DNA from: Bacillota bacterium | GTDB lineage: Bacteria > Bacillota > Clostridia > Christensenellales > SZUA-584 | NCBI GenBank assembly: GCA_023396555.1 | Contig: JAEWWC010000176.1 | Location: 1 to 25,358 of the forward strand | Reading direction: 5' to 3' | Length of the DNA stretch: 25,358 nt | Part shown: positions 14,182-22,770 of the stretch, one piece after another | Layout of the letters: the number at the start of each line of letters is the position of its first letter | How positions within the stretch are numbered: position 1 is the stretch's first letter | The notes under the pieces: generated by a model | The model's input: the letters and a program-made list of their open reading frames with translations, nothing else | The model's database searches: none | What the model was told of the DNA's origin: nothing | Made by a program: the position numbers and the translations under genes

Positions 14182-15672
14182 TTATATTAAATTGTTGAAT
14201 ATATCCAGCTGGTCTTTTAGTTCAAGCTCGCTTTCATCGATGACGCCGGTGATCGTATGCTTGCTGAACAGCAGACATCGATTTGACACCTGCAGTATTT
14301 CATGAACATTTGACGAAATCAGAATGATGGAAACCCCTCTGTTTGAAAACGAGACCAGAAGCTCTAAAATCTGTTTCCGGCTGTTGTTGTCGAGGCCTTT
14401 TGTCGGATCGATGAGTATCAGCACCTTGGGGAAAACGCTCATCGCCCGCGCAATGCTCACTTTTCTTTGCTGAGCGGATGTCAATGTGTTCATATCAATG
14501 TCCGCATCGAGCAGGTCAAGTCCAATATCCGCACCGACTGTCTCCACCAGCCAATCCTCCAATTCCCTGCGGATGATATTGAGGTGGCTGATGCTCCCCA
14601 GCCTTAAAATACTGATGTTTTCTTTAACGCCCAGGTTAAACAGGAGTCCGCTCTCGTCATTTTCGTAGGATATCAGCACAATCTTGTTCTTAATCGCATC
14701 CGCCGGATTTCTGATTTTGATTTTCCTGCCGTCCAGATAAAGCCTGCCGCCGGTGATCTTCTCGATACCGAACAGTGCGTATCCGATCTCGCATTTCCCT
14801 GATCCGTATGAGCCCGTAATGCTGATGATCTCGCCCTTTCTGACCGAGAAACTCACATCCTTCAGGGCGTTTTTCGTCGTCAGGCCCTCCACACGCAGCA
14901 CTTCTTTGGATATGTCGTTCAGCGAAATCCCCGGCCGTTTGACCAGATAGTCGTTGCTAATCATATGGATGATCTTTTCACGGTCGATCTCCGAAGCACT
15001 GACATTGCCGATGATGCTGCCATCGTTCATAATGTACATCCTGTCCGACACGCCGGCAAAATCCTTCAGGTTCTGCGCAATCACCAGAATACCTACTTTT
15101 CTCCTGGACAGTTCCCGAAACACGCCCTCAAACAATTTGATCTGATTCTTGTCAAGCAGTATGTTCGTGTGGTCCATCACTACCACCTTGGGATCATCCA
15201 GCAGCGCCTTGCCCAGCTGAACCAGCTGAACCTGCTCAATCGTCAGGTCCGCCGCCAGCGTATCCGGGGTGATGTCCAAACCCAAAATGTTTAGCAGTTC
15301 CCGGGTGCGCACCGCTTGCTGTTTAACTTTCAGAAAGGGTTTACTGTCTGCATCATTTCTGCCCAGGAACAGGTTTTCCATCACCGTCAGGTTGGGGATC
15401 AGATCGCTCTTCTTATGGATGATGCTAATACCCGCCTTTTTTCCGTCGTTCGGGCATGTGATCTCGACCTCCCGGCCATCCACGTATATTTTGCCGAAGT
15501 CGGGCTGAAACACACCCCCCAGCAACCTGACCACCATAGCCTTGGACTGGCCCATGTCCCCAAAGAGCTTGACGATCTCTCCCTCATAGATCGTTAGTGA
15601 TATATTTTTAAGCACCTTAACATCGTTGATCTTTTTTGAAACGGAATCTAATCTTAAAACCTCTTTTCGCAT
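14182..15672 (-). CDS. Degenerate RbsA-like ATPase subunit
   Basis: 496 residues from the ATG at 15672, chosen because GGAGG lies five bases before it; the in-frame ATG at 15684 lacks a site. The two-domain RbsA layout is kept, but key residues are lost. Domain 1: Walker A is GDMGQSKA (38-45; third Gly and Ser/Thr replaced), the Q-loop Gln is Lys (IIHKKSDLIP), the signature is LTIEQ, Walker B ends VVMDHT (catalytic Glu to His) and the switch His is Gln (VIAQN). Domain 2: Walker A GSYGSGKCE has Cys for Ser/Thr, the signature is LTSAQQRK and Walker B is LILIDPT. ATP hydrolysis by domain 1 looks impossible. The frame is intact and at normal length, so it is under selection, not a pseudogene. It may pair with the canonical ATPase as a non-hydrolysing half, or regulate. 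Confidence 0.9.
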   Translation of the reverse strand: MRKEVLRLDSVSKKINDVKVLKNISLTIYEGEIVKLFGDMGQSKAMVVRLLGGVFQPDFGKIYVDGREVEITCPNDGKKAGISIIHKKSDLIPNLTVMENLFLGRNDADSKPFLKVKQQAVRTRELLNILGLDITPDTLAADLTIEQVQLVQLGKALLDDPKVVVMDHTNILLDKNQIKLFEGVFRELSRRKVGILVIAQNLKDFAGVSDRMYIMNDGSIIGNVSASEIDREKIIHMISNDYLVKRPGISLNDISKEVLRVEGLTTKNALKDVSFSVRKGEIISITGSYGSGKCEIGYALFGIEKITGGRLYLDGRKIKIRNPADAIKNKIVLISYENDESGLLFNLGVKENISILRLGSISHLNIIRRELEDWLVETVGADIGLDLLDADIDMNTLTSAQQRKVSIARAMSVFPKVLILIDPTKGLDNNSRKQILELLVSFSNRGVSIILISSNVHEILQVSNRCLLFSKHTITGVIDESELELKDQLDIFNNLI

Positions 15673-15770
15673 ATTTGCCTCCATTTACTCTGCTGTATAT
15701 TTTGTTTGTATTTTCTCGTCATTCAGCTTCCATAAACTACATTCTACATCAAAGTTTATTTGGAGGAAAT

Positions 15771-15802
15771 CCGTCACTCACCGGTTAAGTGGTGAGTGAC
15801 GG
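15771..15802 (-). terminator. Strong 12-bp hairpin between catabolic and transport genes
   Basis: CCGTCACTCACC (15771-15782) pairs perfectly with GGTGAGTGACGG (15791-15802), loop 8 nt. It lies 18 bp after the AllA-like gene in reading direction. No T-run follows, so it may be an mRNA processing or stability element or a weak terminator. The gap to the next start (98 bp beyond) is the largest inside the cluster and could hold a promoter, for which I see no convincing boxes. Confidence 0.5.
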
Positions 15803-15819
15803 GCTACATAAGGTTGGTA

Positions 15820-16311
15820 CTACATCTCAATAATTATTTCTTCGCTCAGGCTGCTGCCAGTAAAATCGTTTTTCGGCGTATCCGTTTTAAAAACCACCAG
15901 CACGTCACAGGTTTCCGTCACCGCATACGGCGTCCAGTGCCATATCCCTTCGTCAAACACGACGCCCTCGCCCTGATTGACGCGAACAGCAACGACTTTC
16001 TCCATATCTGGATACTGTTTGCCGTCCACGGCCACCGAACTGGTCACCGGGGTAATAAAATCGCCCCGCAATGCGGCCAGCAGCTCGGCTGTTTCCGTGT
16101 GCTGTTCCAGCGTATCCACAACAAACGCCCGGTTCTTTGCCACGCAGATGCCCAGCTCGACGGAGCCCTGGCATTCCATGACCGCCAACTGGCCGTAAAA
16201 CGTCTGTATGTCCGACTGCGCGTCCGGTTCGGCCTTTGCCGTCACGCTGATCACCTTGCCAAACGCCTGAAAATTCTCGGGCGTCACGCGCTGCGCCTTG
16301 ATCGTTTTCAT
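15820..16311 (-). CDS. Ureidoglycolate lyase (AllA)-like cupin protein
   Basis: 163 residues from the ATG at 16311 (GGGGAGG eight bases before it), starting 19 bp after the oxidoreductase stop. AllA-family marks: N-terminal TPENFQAFGKVI, a central AVMECQGSVELGICVAKNRA strand region and VVFDEGIWHWTPYAV (compare the PGxWHxxL region of AllA), then DVLVVFKTDTPKNDF. True AllA releases urea from ureidoglycolate. There are no other allantoin genes here, so in this cluster it more likely acts on a sugar-acid intermediate as a lyase, isomerase or mutarotase-like cupin. That role is inference from context. Confidence 0.75.
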   Translation of the reverse strand: MKTIKAQRVTPENFQAFGKVISVTAKAEPDAQSDIQTFYGQLAVMECQGSVELGICVAKNRAFVVDTLEQHTETAELLAALRGDFITPVTSSVAVDGKQYPDMEKVVAVRVNQGEGVVFDEGIWHWTPYAVTETCDVLVVFKTDTPKNDFTGSSLSEEIIIEM

Positions 16312-16330
16312 CACACAGGCCTCCCCTTTG

Positions 16331-17488
16331 TTAATACTGTACCTTTTTCCAGGCACGTTCGACCGAAGACTGCTCTGCCGCGTCCAGCACCTTCTGCACC
16401 ATCAGGCCGTCCCGGAAATTCGGCGTGATAGGCTTCCCTTCTTTGATCGCGGTGAAGAAGTCATAGTATTCGTTGACAAACGTATCGCCGTATCCGATGA
16501 TGTGCCCGACGGGGAACCAGTTTGCCATGTACGGGTGTACGCCTTCTCCCACCTGGACTCTGCGGAAGCCCCTGAGATGCACCGGGTCATCATCGTTGTA
16601 ATACTCCAGCTCGTTCAACTTCTCCTCGTCCCAGATGACCGCGCCCTTGCTGCCCGCCACCTCGATCCTGTTCTGGTTCCTGTGGCCGGTGCCGTTTCTC
16701 GTGCTTTCAAAGTAAGCCATCATATCCTGATTCTTGAACGTCGCCAGCATCTGGGAGGCGTCATCCACGTCCACTTCGGCTTTTTCCTCTCCGGCCTGGG
16801 CAAACAGGCCATCCTCGAACACCGCTACCGGGCGCATCCTGTTGAACGTCTTTTCAACGCAGCACACTTCGTCAAGGTCGCCGATCAAGAACCGGGCGAT
16901 GTCGATGATATGCGCGCCCAGATCTCCGTGCGTGCCGTAGCCGGCAAGGCTCTTCTTCAGCCGCCATGCGATCGGGAAATTCGGGTCCGTCAGCCAGTCC
17001 TGCGACCATATCGCCCTGAAATGATACAGCTTGCCCAGCACGCCCTCTTCGATCAGCTGTTTGGCGAGGCACAGGGCCGGCACTCTGCGGAAGTTGAAGC
17101 CGATCATATTGATCACCTTGTTGTCCTCGACAGCTTTCACCATGGCCTCCGCATCATCCATGTTCAGCGCCAGCGGCTTTTCACAGAAAATGTGCTTGCC
17201 CGCGTTAGCCGCCGCAATCGCGATCTCGGCATGCACCTTGCTGGGGGCCGCAATGCTGACGGCGTCGATCTCCTTGTCTTCGATGACCTCTCTCCAGTCC
17301 AGAACGGCCTTTTCCCAGCCCCATCTTTTGCCGATCTCCATGACCGACTCCTCGTTGGAACAGATCACCTTTTTACCGATCTCTACCCCGAGATCGAAGA
17401 ATATCGGCGCGTCCGTGATGGCGTGCGTGTGCGCACGCCCCATAAACTTGTGTCCGACCAAAGCTACGTTAATCCTTTTCATCAACAT
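16331..17488 (-). CDS. Gfo/Idh/MocA-family sugar oxidoreductase
   Basis: 385 residues (383 if the second ATG is used). N-terminal Rossmann fold with RINVALVGHKFMGRAHTHA (nucleotide loop GxxxxG) and the family hallmark IFCEKPLALN, whose Lys is catalytic. The C-terminal alpha/beta domain ends ITPNFRDGLMVQKVLDAAEQ, as usual for the family, and GTHGDLGAHIIDIARFLIGD carries the conserved HxxD region. These enzymes oxidise or reduce hydroxyls of sugars, inositols or glycosides with NAD(P). GGAGAGG precedes the start and 13 bp separate it from the kinase. It is probably an early step that oxidises the imported sugar. Confidence 0.94.
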   Translation of the reverse strand: MLMKRINVALVGHKFMGRAHTHAITDAPIFFDLGVEIGKKVICSNEESVMEIGKRWGWEKAVLDWREVIEDKEIDAVSIAAPSKVHAEIAIAAANAGKHIFCEKPLALNMDDAEAMVKAVEDNKVINMIGFNFRRVPALCLAKQLIEEGVLGKLYHFRAIWSQDWLTDPNFPIAWRLKKSLAGYGTHGDLGAHIIDIARFLIGDLDEVCCVEKTFNRMRPVAVFEDGLFAQAGEEKAEVDVDDASQMLATFKNQDMMAYFESTRNGTGHRNQNRIEVAGSKGAVIWDEEKLNELEYYNDDDPVHLRGFRRVQVGEGVHPYMANWFPVGHIIGYGDTFVNEYYDFFTAIKEGKPITPNFRDGLMVQKVLDAAEQSSVERAWKKVQY

Positions 17489-17501
17489 TCCCTCTCCTTC
17501 A

Positions 17502-18560
17502 TCAGCGTTTGACTCTCGCGCTTCCGCCCCTCATGACGCTCTCCGCTTCCTCTTTATAGGCCCAGTTCCAATCCCCCATGAAGCCGTGGCACAGCGCGGA
17601 ATACGCCGCAGAAAACTCGATCATGTCCTGGCCCTTGTACTCACCGGTAATCAAAGAGTAGATCAGCGCGGATGCGAAGCTGTCTCCGCCGCCCGTCCTG
17701 TCGTATATCTCGAGGTTCTCGTATTTGCGGGACACGAAGTATTCACCGTTGTGATATGCCACCGTCCGCCAGTCGTTGAGCGTCGCCGTCTTGACCTCTC
17801 TCAGCGTCGTACCTACCGTTTTAACGTTTGGATATTTCGCGCACACCTTCTCCGCGACGGCCTTGTAGCTCATCGGGTCGAGCTTGGAATAGGTATTGGT
17901 CGTGTCGTCCGCCTTGATGCCCAGCATCGTCTCAAAATCTTCCTCGTTGCCGATCAGCACGTCGATGTACGGCATGGCCTTGGCCATCGCCGCCTGCGCC
18001 TGCTGCGGTGTCCACAGCGTGGAGCGGAAATTCAGATCGAAGCTGGTCGTTACGCCGAAATCCTTGGCGATTTTCAGCGAGCGCACCGCTTCGTCGGCCC
18101 CGTCGGGCGAGATCGCGCAGGTGATGCCCGTCGTATGGTACCAGCCCGCCTCCGCGAATATGGCCTTCCAATCGATTTCGCCCTCTTTGATCTGCGATAT
18201 GGCGCTGTGACCCCGGTCATATATCTGCCGCGACGCGCGCGGTCCGATGCCCACCTCGATGAAGCACAGGCCGTTCCTCGCCTTCCTGCCGGAACCGTCA
18301 TACTTCTCGATGATGACGTCGTCCATGTTGACGTTGTGTTCGCGGCCCTTGTTGACTACATACTTGGCCGACCATGTATCCACGAGCTTGGAGACCCATT
18401 TTGTCCTGATTCCCAGCGTCGATGTGTTGACGCATACGTTCAGCTCCGCCGCGGCGATGGCGAGATTCAGATACTGCGCCTGCTCCAGCCGCACATGCTC
18501 CGGCGGCGTAAAACGCACCATCGCTTCGCCGAAACCGACTAAATCATATCTTTTGGTCAT
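17502..18560 (-). CDS. PfkB-family sugar kinase, 2-keto-3-deoxygluconate kinase-like
   Basis: 352 residues with an excellent GGGAGG site before the ATG. PfkB features: N-terminal DLVGFGEAMVRFTPP, FDLNFRSTLW (174-183), NEED (205-208) and the anion-hole/catalytic motif DRTGGGDSFASAL (287-299) with Asp293 as base. DRTGGGDSF and the FDxNxR region are those of 2-dehydro-3-deoxygluconate kinases of Bacillota rather than fructokinases. It would phosphorylate a 2-keto-3-deoxy sugar acid or a related ketose. It lies 21 bp after the dehydrogenase gene. The exact substrate is uncertain. Confidence 0.88.
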   Translation of the reverse strand: MTKRYDLVGFGEAMVRFTPPEHVRLEQAQYLNLAIAAAELNVCVNTSTLGIRTKWVSKLVDTWSAKYVVNKGREHNVNMDDVIIEKYDGSGRKARNGLCFIEVGIGPRASRQIYDRGHSAISQIKEGEIDWKAIFAEAGWYHTTGITCAISPDGADEAVRSLKIAKDFGVTTSFDLNFRSTLWTPQQAQAAMAKAMPYIDVLIGNEEDFETMLGIKADDTTNTYSKLDPMSYKAVAEKVCAKYPNVKTVGTTLREVKTATLNDWRTVAYHNGEYFVSRKYENLEIYDRTGGGDSFASALIYSLITGEYKGQDMIEFSAAYSALCHGFMGDWNWAYKEEAESVMRGGSARVKR

Positions 18561-18581
18561 GTTAACCTCCCAAATGTCACG

Positions 18582-19541
18582 TTACTTCTCAAGTAATTCC
18601 CTGTTGAACACAAACCTGGGCGTGTTCCCCTTAAGGTAATCCGCGATGCCGAGCGCCGCTTCGTAGGCCACCCGGGCCGAGCACTCCTTTGTCAGCGCCG
18701 CGGTGTGCGGCGTCAGTATGACGTTCTTCAGCCCCAGCAGCGGGTTGTCCATGGCCGGCGGCTCGGATTCCAGCACATCCAGCGCGGCGCCGGCGATTTC
18801 CTCATTTTTCAGCTTCTGTGCCAGCGCATGCTCGTCGATAATGCCGCCCCTCGCCGTGTTGATGATGTACGCCGTGGGCTTCATCAGCGAGAGCAGCTTT
18901 TCTCCCACCAGATTCTTTGTCTCCGGCGTCAGCGGGATGTGCAGCGATATATAGTCCGCGCGTTTGAACACCTCTTCAATCTCCGTATACAGCGTGATGC
19001 CTTCCGCTTCCGTAATATACGGGTCGTATCCGATGACCTGCATGCCGAACGCCGCTTCGCATTTTTCAGCTGCAAAGCGGCCGATTCGCCCGCAGCCTAT
19101 CAGCCCCAGCGTCTTGCCGTCCATGTCCACAGCCTTGTTGGTGCGCCGGATCTTGAAGTTACCCGCTCTCAGCTCGCTGTCATACATCAGAAGCTGCTTG
19201 GAAATCGCGATGATCATCGCCACGGTGTGTTCAGCCACCGAGACCGAGTTGGCCTGCGGTGTGTTGAGCACGAGAACGCCCTGTTCCGTCGCCGCAGACA
19301 CGTCGACGTTGTCCACGCCCACGCCCGTGCGGCTGATGACCTTCAGGTTCCGGGCGCCGAAGATCACTTCCTGCGTCATCTTATACGCTGTGCTCAGTAG
19401 TATCGCTTCCGCATCCTCCATATGCTCCTCAAACAGGGACTGATTGCCATCGGGTATCGTGACCAGCTCAATATTGGGTATCCCGTCAAACAGCCGGGCG
19501 TTCGTTTCATTTAGCTTCTTGGTTAACAATACTTTTCTCAT
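18582..19541 (-). CDS. D-isomer-specific 2-hydroxyacid dehydrogenase
   Basis: 319 residues from the ATG at 19541 (AGGG six bases before it; a TTG two codons earlier is less likely). NAD-binding loop GLIGCGRIG (about 147-155), catalytic Arg in INTARGG, Glu in DVLESEPP and His in LTPHTAAL: the complete Arg/Glu/His set. VISRTGVGVDNVDV is the substrate-binding loop. It resembles phosphoglycerate dehydrogenase without the ACT domain, as in hydroxypyruvate, glyoxylate or sugar-acid reductases. It probably interconverts a 2-keto acid and a 2-hydroxyacid made in this pathway. Confidence 0.94.
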   Translation of the reverse strand: MRKVLLTKKLNETNARLFDGIPNIELVTIPDGNQSLFEEHMEDAEAILLSTAYKMTQEVIFGARNLKVISRTGVGVDNVDVSAATEQGVLVLNTPQANSVSVAEHTVAMIIAISKQLLMYDSELRAGNFKIRRTNKAVDMDGKTLGLIGCGRIGRFAAEKCEAAFGMQVIGYDPYITEAEGITLYTEIEEVFKRADYISLHIPLTPETKNLVGEKLLSLMKPTAYIINTARGGIIDEHALAQKLKNEEIAGAALDVLESEPPAMDNPLLGLKNVILTPHTAALTKECSARVAYEAALGIADYLKGNTPRFVFNRELLEK

Positions 19542-19587
19542 ATCCAACCCTGATGAACCTTTCTGAAAACCTGGGGAACGGGCTTTG

Positions 19588-20475
19588 TTAAATCATTCCT
19601 TCGTTTTCAAGCAGCGTTTTGATTTTGACCCTGTTTTCTTCGGCCAGCGGCAGCAGCGGCAGCCGAGGCTCTCCACCCTTCAGTCCGGCCAGGTCCATCG
19701 CGTACTTGACGGCAGCCACGCCGCCCGCACCCGACACGCCCTTGTTCAGCTGCAGCACCCGTTCATTCAGCGCGAACGCTTCCTTGTATTTCTCTTCGCA
19801 AATCAGCTTATAAAGATCGTTTACAATGCCCGGGAAGATGTTCGCGAGCGATACCACGCCGCCCGAGCCGCCCATGATCACTGTCATCATAAAGAAGTTT
19901 GCCGAGCCGGCCATCACGTTGACGATATCCCGGGCGCCGAACAGAAAGCCCTCGATGTTGCCTGTCGATGAGTCCTTGAGCCCTACGATTTTGGGGTTCT
20001 TCGCGCACTCCTGCACAAGCTTGACGGATAGAGTGGTACCCCCGCAGAACTGCGGTGCGTTATACAGCAGGCACGGTGTGTCCACAGCATTGGCCACATC
20101 GTTGAAGTATTTGATGAGCACCGGATCCGTCATCTGCTTTTTAAAATAAGAAGGAGGTAGGAGCGTTAAAAAATCCGTGCCGAGGGCTTCAAACTTTTTA
20201 GCATACTCGATCGTCTCAAAGGTCGACTCGAATATGCATCCGGCCATGACCGACTGGTCTTTTCCCTTGTTATCGATGATCGTTTTCAGCACCTTCACCT
20301 TTTCGTCGCCGGTCAGACTCTTATTTTCACCGTTGGAGCCGAGGGCAAGATAGCCCTGTATGCCGGAGGATGCGTAGAACGCCATGTTTTGTTCGAGCGC
20401 CGCATAGTCTACCTCGCCCTCGCTCGTAAACGGTGTTGTAATCGGTGCGAATACACCTTTTAATTTTTCGTTCAT
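19588..20475 (-). CDS. DapA/NanA-superfamily aldolase or dehydratase, copy 2
   Basis: 295 residues, the normal length of the class I aldolase superfamily that includes dihydrodipicolinate synthase, N-acetylneuraminate lyase, KDG aldolase and 5-keto-4-deoxyglucarate dehydratase. GSNGEN (46-51) replaces the GTTGE loop, Tyr138 lies in LLYNAPQF and the Schiff-base Lys167 in IVGLKDSS. No lysine-biosynthesis gene is near, so a catabolic role on a 2-keto(-3-deoxy) acid is likely. It pairs with the KDG-like kinase. It begins 22 bp after the transaldolase-like gene and differs clearly from copy 1 at 24038-24967. Confidence 0.9.
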   Translation of the reverse strand: MNEKLKGVFAPITTPFTSEGEVDYAALEQNMAFYASSGIQGYLALGSNGENKSLTGDEKVKVLKTIIDNKGKDQSVMAGCIFESTFETIEYAKKFEALGTDFLTLLPPSYFKKQMTDPVLIKYFNDVANAVDTPCLLYNAPQFCGGTTLSVKLVQECAKNPKIVGLKDSSTGNIEGFLFGARDIVNVMAGSANFFMMTVIMGGSGGVVSLANIFPGIVNDLYKLICEEKYKEAFALNERVLQLNKGVSGAGGVAAVKYAMDLAGLKGGEPRLPLLPLAEENRVKIKTLLENEGMI

Positions 20476-20497
20476 ACTCCCTTGTCCTTTCTATGGT

Positions 20498-21838
20498 TTA
20501 TTGAGCGCCCTGGACCGCGTTCATGAACCGCCGCTGGTACGACACCACCTGGCTGGCCGACGCGAATCTCGCGAGATACCCCGGCTCAGCGGTAATCACC
20601 AGACGGTCGATAACGTCCGCGAATTCAGGATCAGCCGTCAGTTTATCGATATCCGGATAGTTGTACGGCCCCTCCATGCTGCAAATAATCAAACGGGTAT
20701 CCGGCAGGTTGTTTTGCTTGAGCATTCTTAAATTATGCCTCGCCATGTCGAGCCCGTCTTCACCTTCCCCGTTGCCGAAGTTACGGTATTTAAGCAGGTC
20801 CTCAGCGAAGTGCTTCACAGCCAACAGATCCTTATCGGCTTCGTCCCGGCAGAGCATATCGACATTGACCATCAGCGTCCTTAATTCCTCAAGATATTTC
20901 CTGTCCCGGGTCAGTTCAAAGAACGCGAGCAGGTTTTTAATCTTCTCGGATTGCATAAGGCGATGTCGCACAAATGTATTGATGAAAGCCGGTTTGGCCT
21001 GCAACGCCAGAGCAGTCTGGTAAGGCTCGAACATCAGCGTATAGTTGATGCGGTAGCCGTGCTCTCTCAGCCTCAGCGCCAGATTATGGCTCCTGAAAGC
21101 GTCCTCCGTCAATGGCTCGTCATACCGCCTGCTAAATTTCTTGTCGCCGTGCAGCAGTTCGCTCACGTTGCACGCGTTTACGGGGCCCATATGCGGCACC
21201 TTCACGACCAACCTGTACTCGGATAATATCTCCTTGAATTTCTCGCATTCGTCCAATATCTTATTGAAATCCTGCTCAAACGGGTTATTGAGCTCCACGC
21301 TGATGTCCACGCCGGGCCCCAGTATGTTGCCAAGCTCAGTCATCACCTCTTCAATGGTTTTAAATTTTCCGTCCACGTTGGCCTTGGGATTGTTGATGAA
21401 AAGGTCGTACACAATGCCTGGGTTACAGGTCAGGTTGCCCAACAATGCGGATATCGGGGCCACCTCATATGGGTTCGCCGAGTCCGCCGAAAATATGGTC
21501 TTGGTCGCTCTTTTAATACCATTCTTATCATAGCTGATGTCCCGAACCAGATCGACCAGCAGCACGCCCTCATCACCCAGATAGCTCTCCAACCGGAAAC
21601 CGGCCGGCGTTTCCCCTTCGGGCACAGCAAATGTTTCGATCACGTCCGCAAAACGATTGGTCACGCCCACATACTTCACGGCGTCTTTGAGCGTTTTATA
21701 CTCGTCAGAGCTGATCACTTTGTCCAGCACGCGGTCCACCAGCGCTTCCTGCCCTCTTAACGCTGGGGTATTCAGTGATCTGAGCGTAAAGTTGACACCC
21801 GCTCTTCCGTTGCCGTTTTTTGAAAAATTGACTGTCAT
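20498..21838 (-). CDS. Large transaldolase-like protein
   Basis: 446 residues; classical transaldolases have about 215-320. A transaldolase barrel can be read from about residue 115: DSAN with Asp119, LTCNPGIVYD with Asn139, DISVEL with Glu182, VVKVP with Lys213 (Schiff base position), RINYTLMF with Asn265, and FINTFVRHR where the usual Ser of ISPFVGR is replaced. So most catalytic positions of the family are present in order. About 115 residues precede the core and some 150 follow it, of unknown role. It lies 11 bp after the transketolase C-half and would fit a second C3-transfer step on the products. AAGG precedes the ATG at 8 nt. The homology is distant and is my own motif reading, so activity needs proof. 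Confidence 0.65.
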   Translation of the reverse strand: MTVNFSKNGNGRAGVNFTLRSLNTPALRGQEALVDRVLDKVISSDEYKTLKDAVKYVGVTNRFADVIETFAVPEGETPAGFRLESYLGDEGVLLVDLVRDISYDKNGIKRATKTIFSADSANPYEVAPISALLGNLTCNPGIVYDLFINNPKANVDGKFKTIEEVMTELGNILGPGVDISVELNNPFEQDFNKILDECEKFKEILSEYRLVVKVPHMGPVNACNVSELLHGDKKFSRRYDEPLTEDAFRSHNLALRLREHGYRINYTLMFEPYQTALALQAKPAFINTFVRHRLMQSEKIKNLLAFFELTRDRKYLEELRTLMVNVDMLCRDEADKDLLAVKHFAEDLLKYRNFGNGEGEDGLDMARHNLRMLKQNNLPDTRLIICSMEGPYNYPDIDKLTADPEFADVIDRLVITAEPGYLARFASASQVVSYQRRFMNAVQGAQ

Positions 21839-21849
21839 ACCTTTTTCCT

Positions 21850-22770
21850 TTACAAGTTTTTTATATTTTCGGCTATCCGCTCACCCGTGAGCCCGTAGTG
21901 ATCGAGTAGCTCTTTATATGGACCTGTATTTTTTGCACCTTCCCCGATGCCCATGATATGGACGGGCGGCGCGTTCCTGACAGGTGCGAGCATCTGCGCA
22001 ACGGCACTGCCGAATCCACCGATTACTGAATGCTCCTCCACCGTTACGACGGCGCGAACTTTGCCGGCATACGTCTTTATCGCCAATTCATCCAACGGCC
22101 GCACGGTCATAAAACCGAGCACTGCGGCGTCAATGCCGTCCCCTTTCAATATTTCCGACGTAATCTGAGCTTCCTCCACCATGGGCCCTGTCGCGAATAT
22201 CGCGATGTCCCGGCCGTCTTTCAGAATCTCCGCCTTGCCTACTTTCACGCGGCGTTCCGCTGCAATGACCTGGCGCGCCTGCCTCGGCATCCGGATATAC
22301 ACCGGGCCCTTGATCGAGACCGCCATTCGCAGCGCTTCCCTGACGTCATAGGCGTCGCACGGCGACAGTATGGTCATGTTGGGTATCGTCCGCATCAGCG
22401 CAATATCCTCAATGGCCTGATGCGTCGATCCCAGCGTTGAATACGCAAGGCCGCCACCGCTCCCCACCAGCTTCACATTCATATTCATGTATCCGATATC
22501 GTCCCGTACCTGTTCATAAGCCCGCATCGTTATGAATGGCGTGATCACGACGATGATGGGTATCATGCCCTGCTTGGCAAGCGCGGCGCATATGCCGATT
22601 GCGTTCTGCTCGCTGATGCCCGTTTCCACCACCCGCTGCGGGAACGCTTTGAAAAAGCTGCCCATACCGCCGCCCAGCGCCGAATCGCATGATACGCCGA
22701 CGACATCCTTATTCTCCCGGCCCAGCTCAAGCAGCGCGGCGTCGAATGCATTTCTTGGGTCCATGCTCAT
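21850..22770 (-). CDS. Transketolase C-terminal half
   Basis: 306 residues from the ATG at 22770, which overlaps the stop of the N-half gene as ATGA and has AAGGTGG five bases before it. It carries the pyrimidine-binding domain (VVETGISEQNAIGICAALAK with the catalytic Glu, then ITPFITMRAYEQVRDDIGYM) and the C-terminal domain (VVTVEEHSVIGGFGSAVAQM). Split transketolases of this kind are common in catabolic clusters of Bacillota and other bacteria. It moves a two-carbon ketol unit using thiamine diphosphate. The partner is 22767-23609. Confidence 0.95.
   Translation of the reverse strand: MSMDPRNAFDAALLELGRENKDVVGVSCDSALGGGMGSFFKAFPQRVVETGISEQNAIGICAALAKQGMIPIIVVITPFITMRAYEQVRDDIGYMNMNVKLVGSGGGLAYSTLGSTHQAIEDIALMRTIPNMTILSPCDAYDVREALRMAVSIKGPVYIRMPRQARQVIAAERRVKVGKAEILKDGRDIAIFATGPMVEEAQITSEILKGDGIDAAVLGFMTVRPLDELAIKTYAGKVRAVVTVEEHSVIGGFGSAVAQMLAPVRNAPPVHIMGIGEGAKNTGPYKELLDHYGLTGERIAENIKNL

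Noticed and set aside
16298..18542. Long plus-strand open frames (16298-17512 and 17031-18542)
   Set aside because: They lie antisense to clear oxidoreductase and kinase genes, have Arg/His-rich low-quality translations and no family motifs; they are mirror frames of GC-rich codons.
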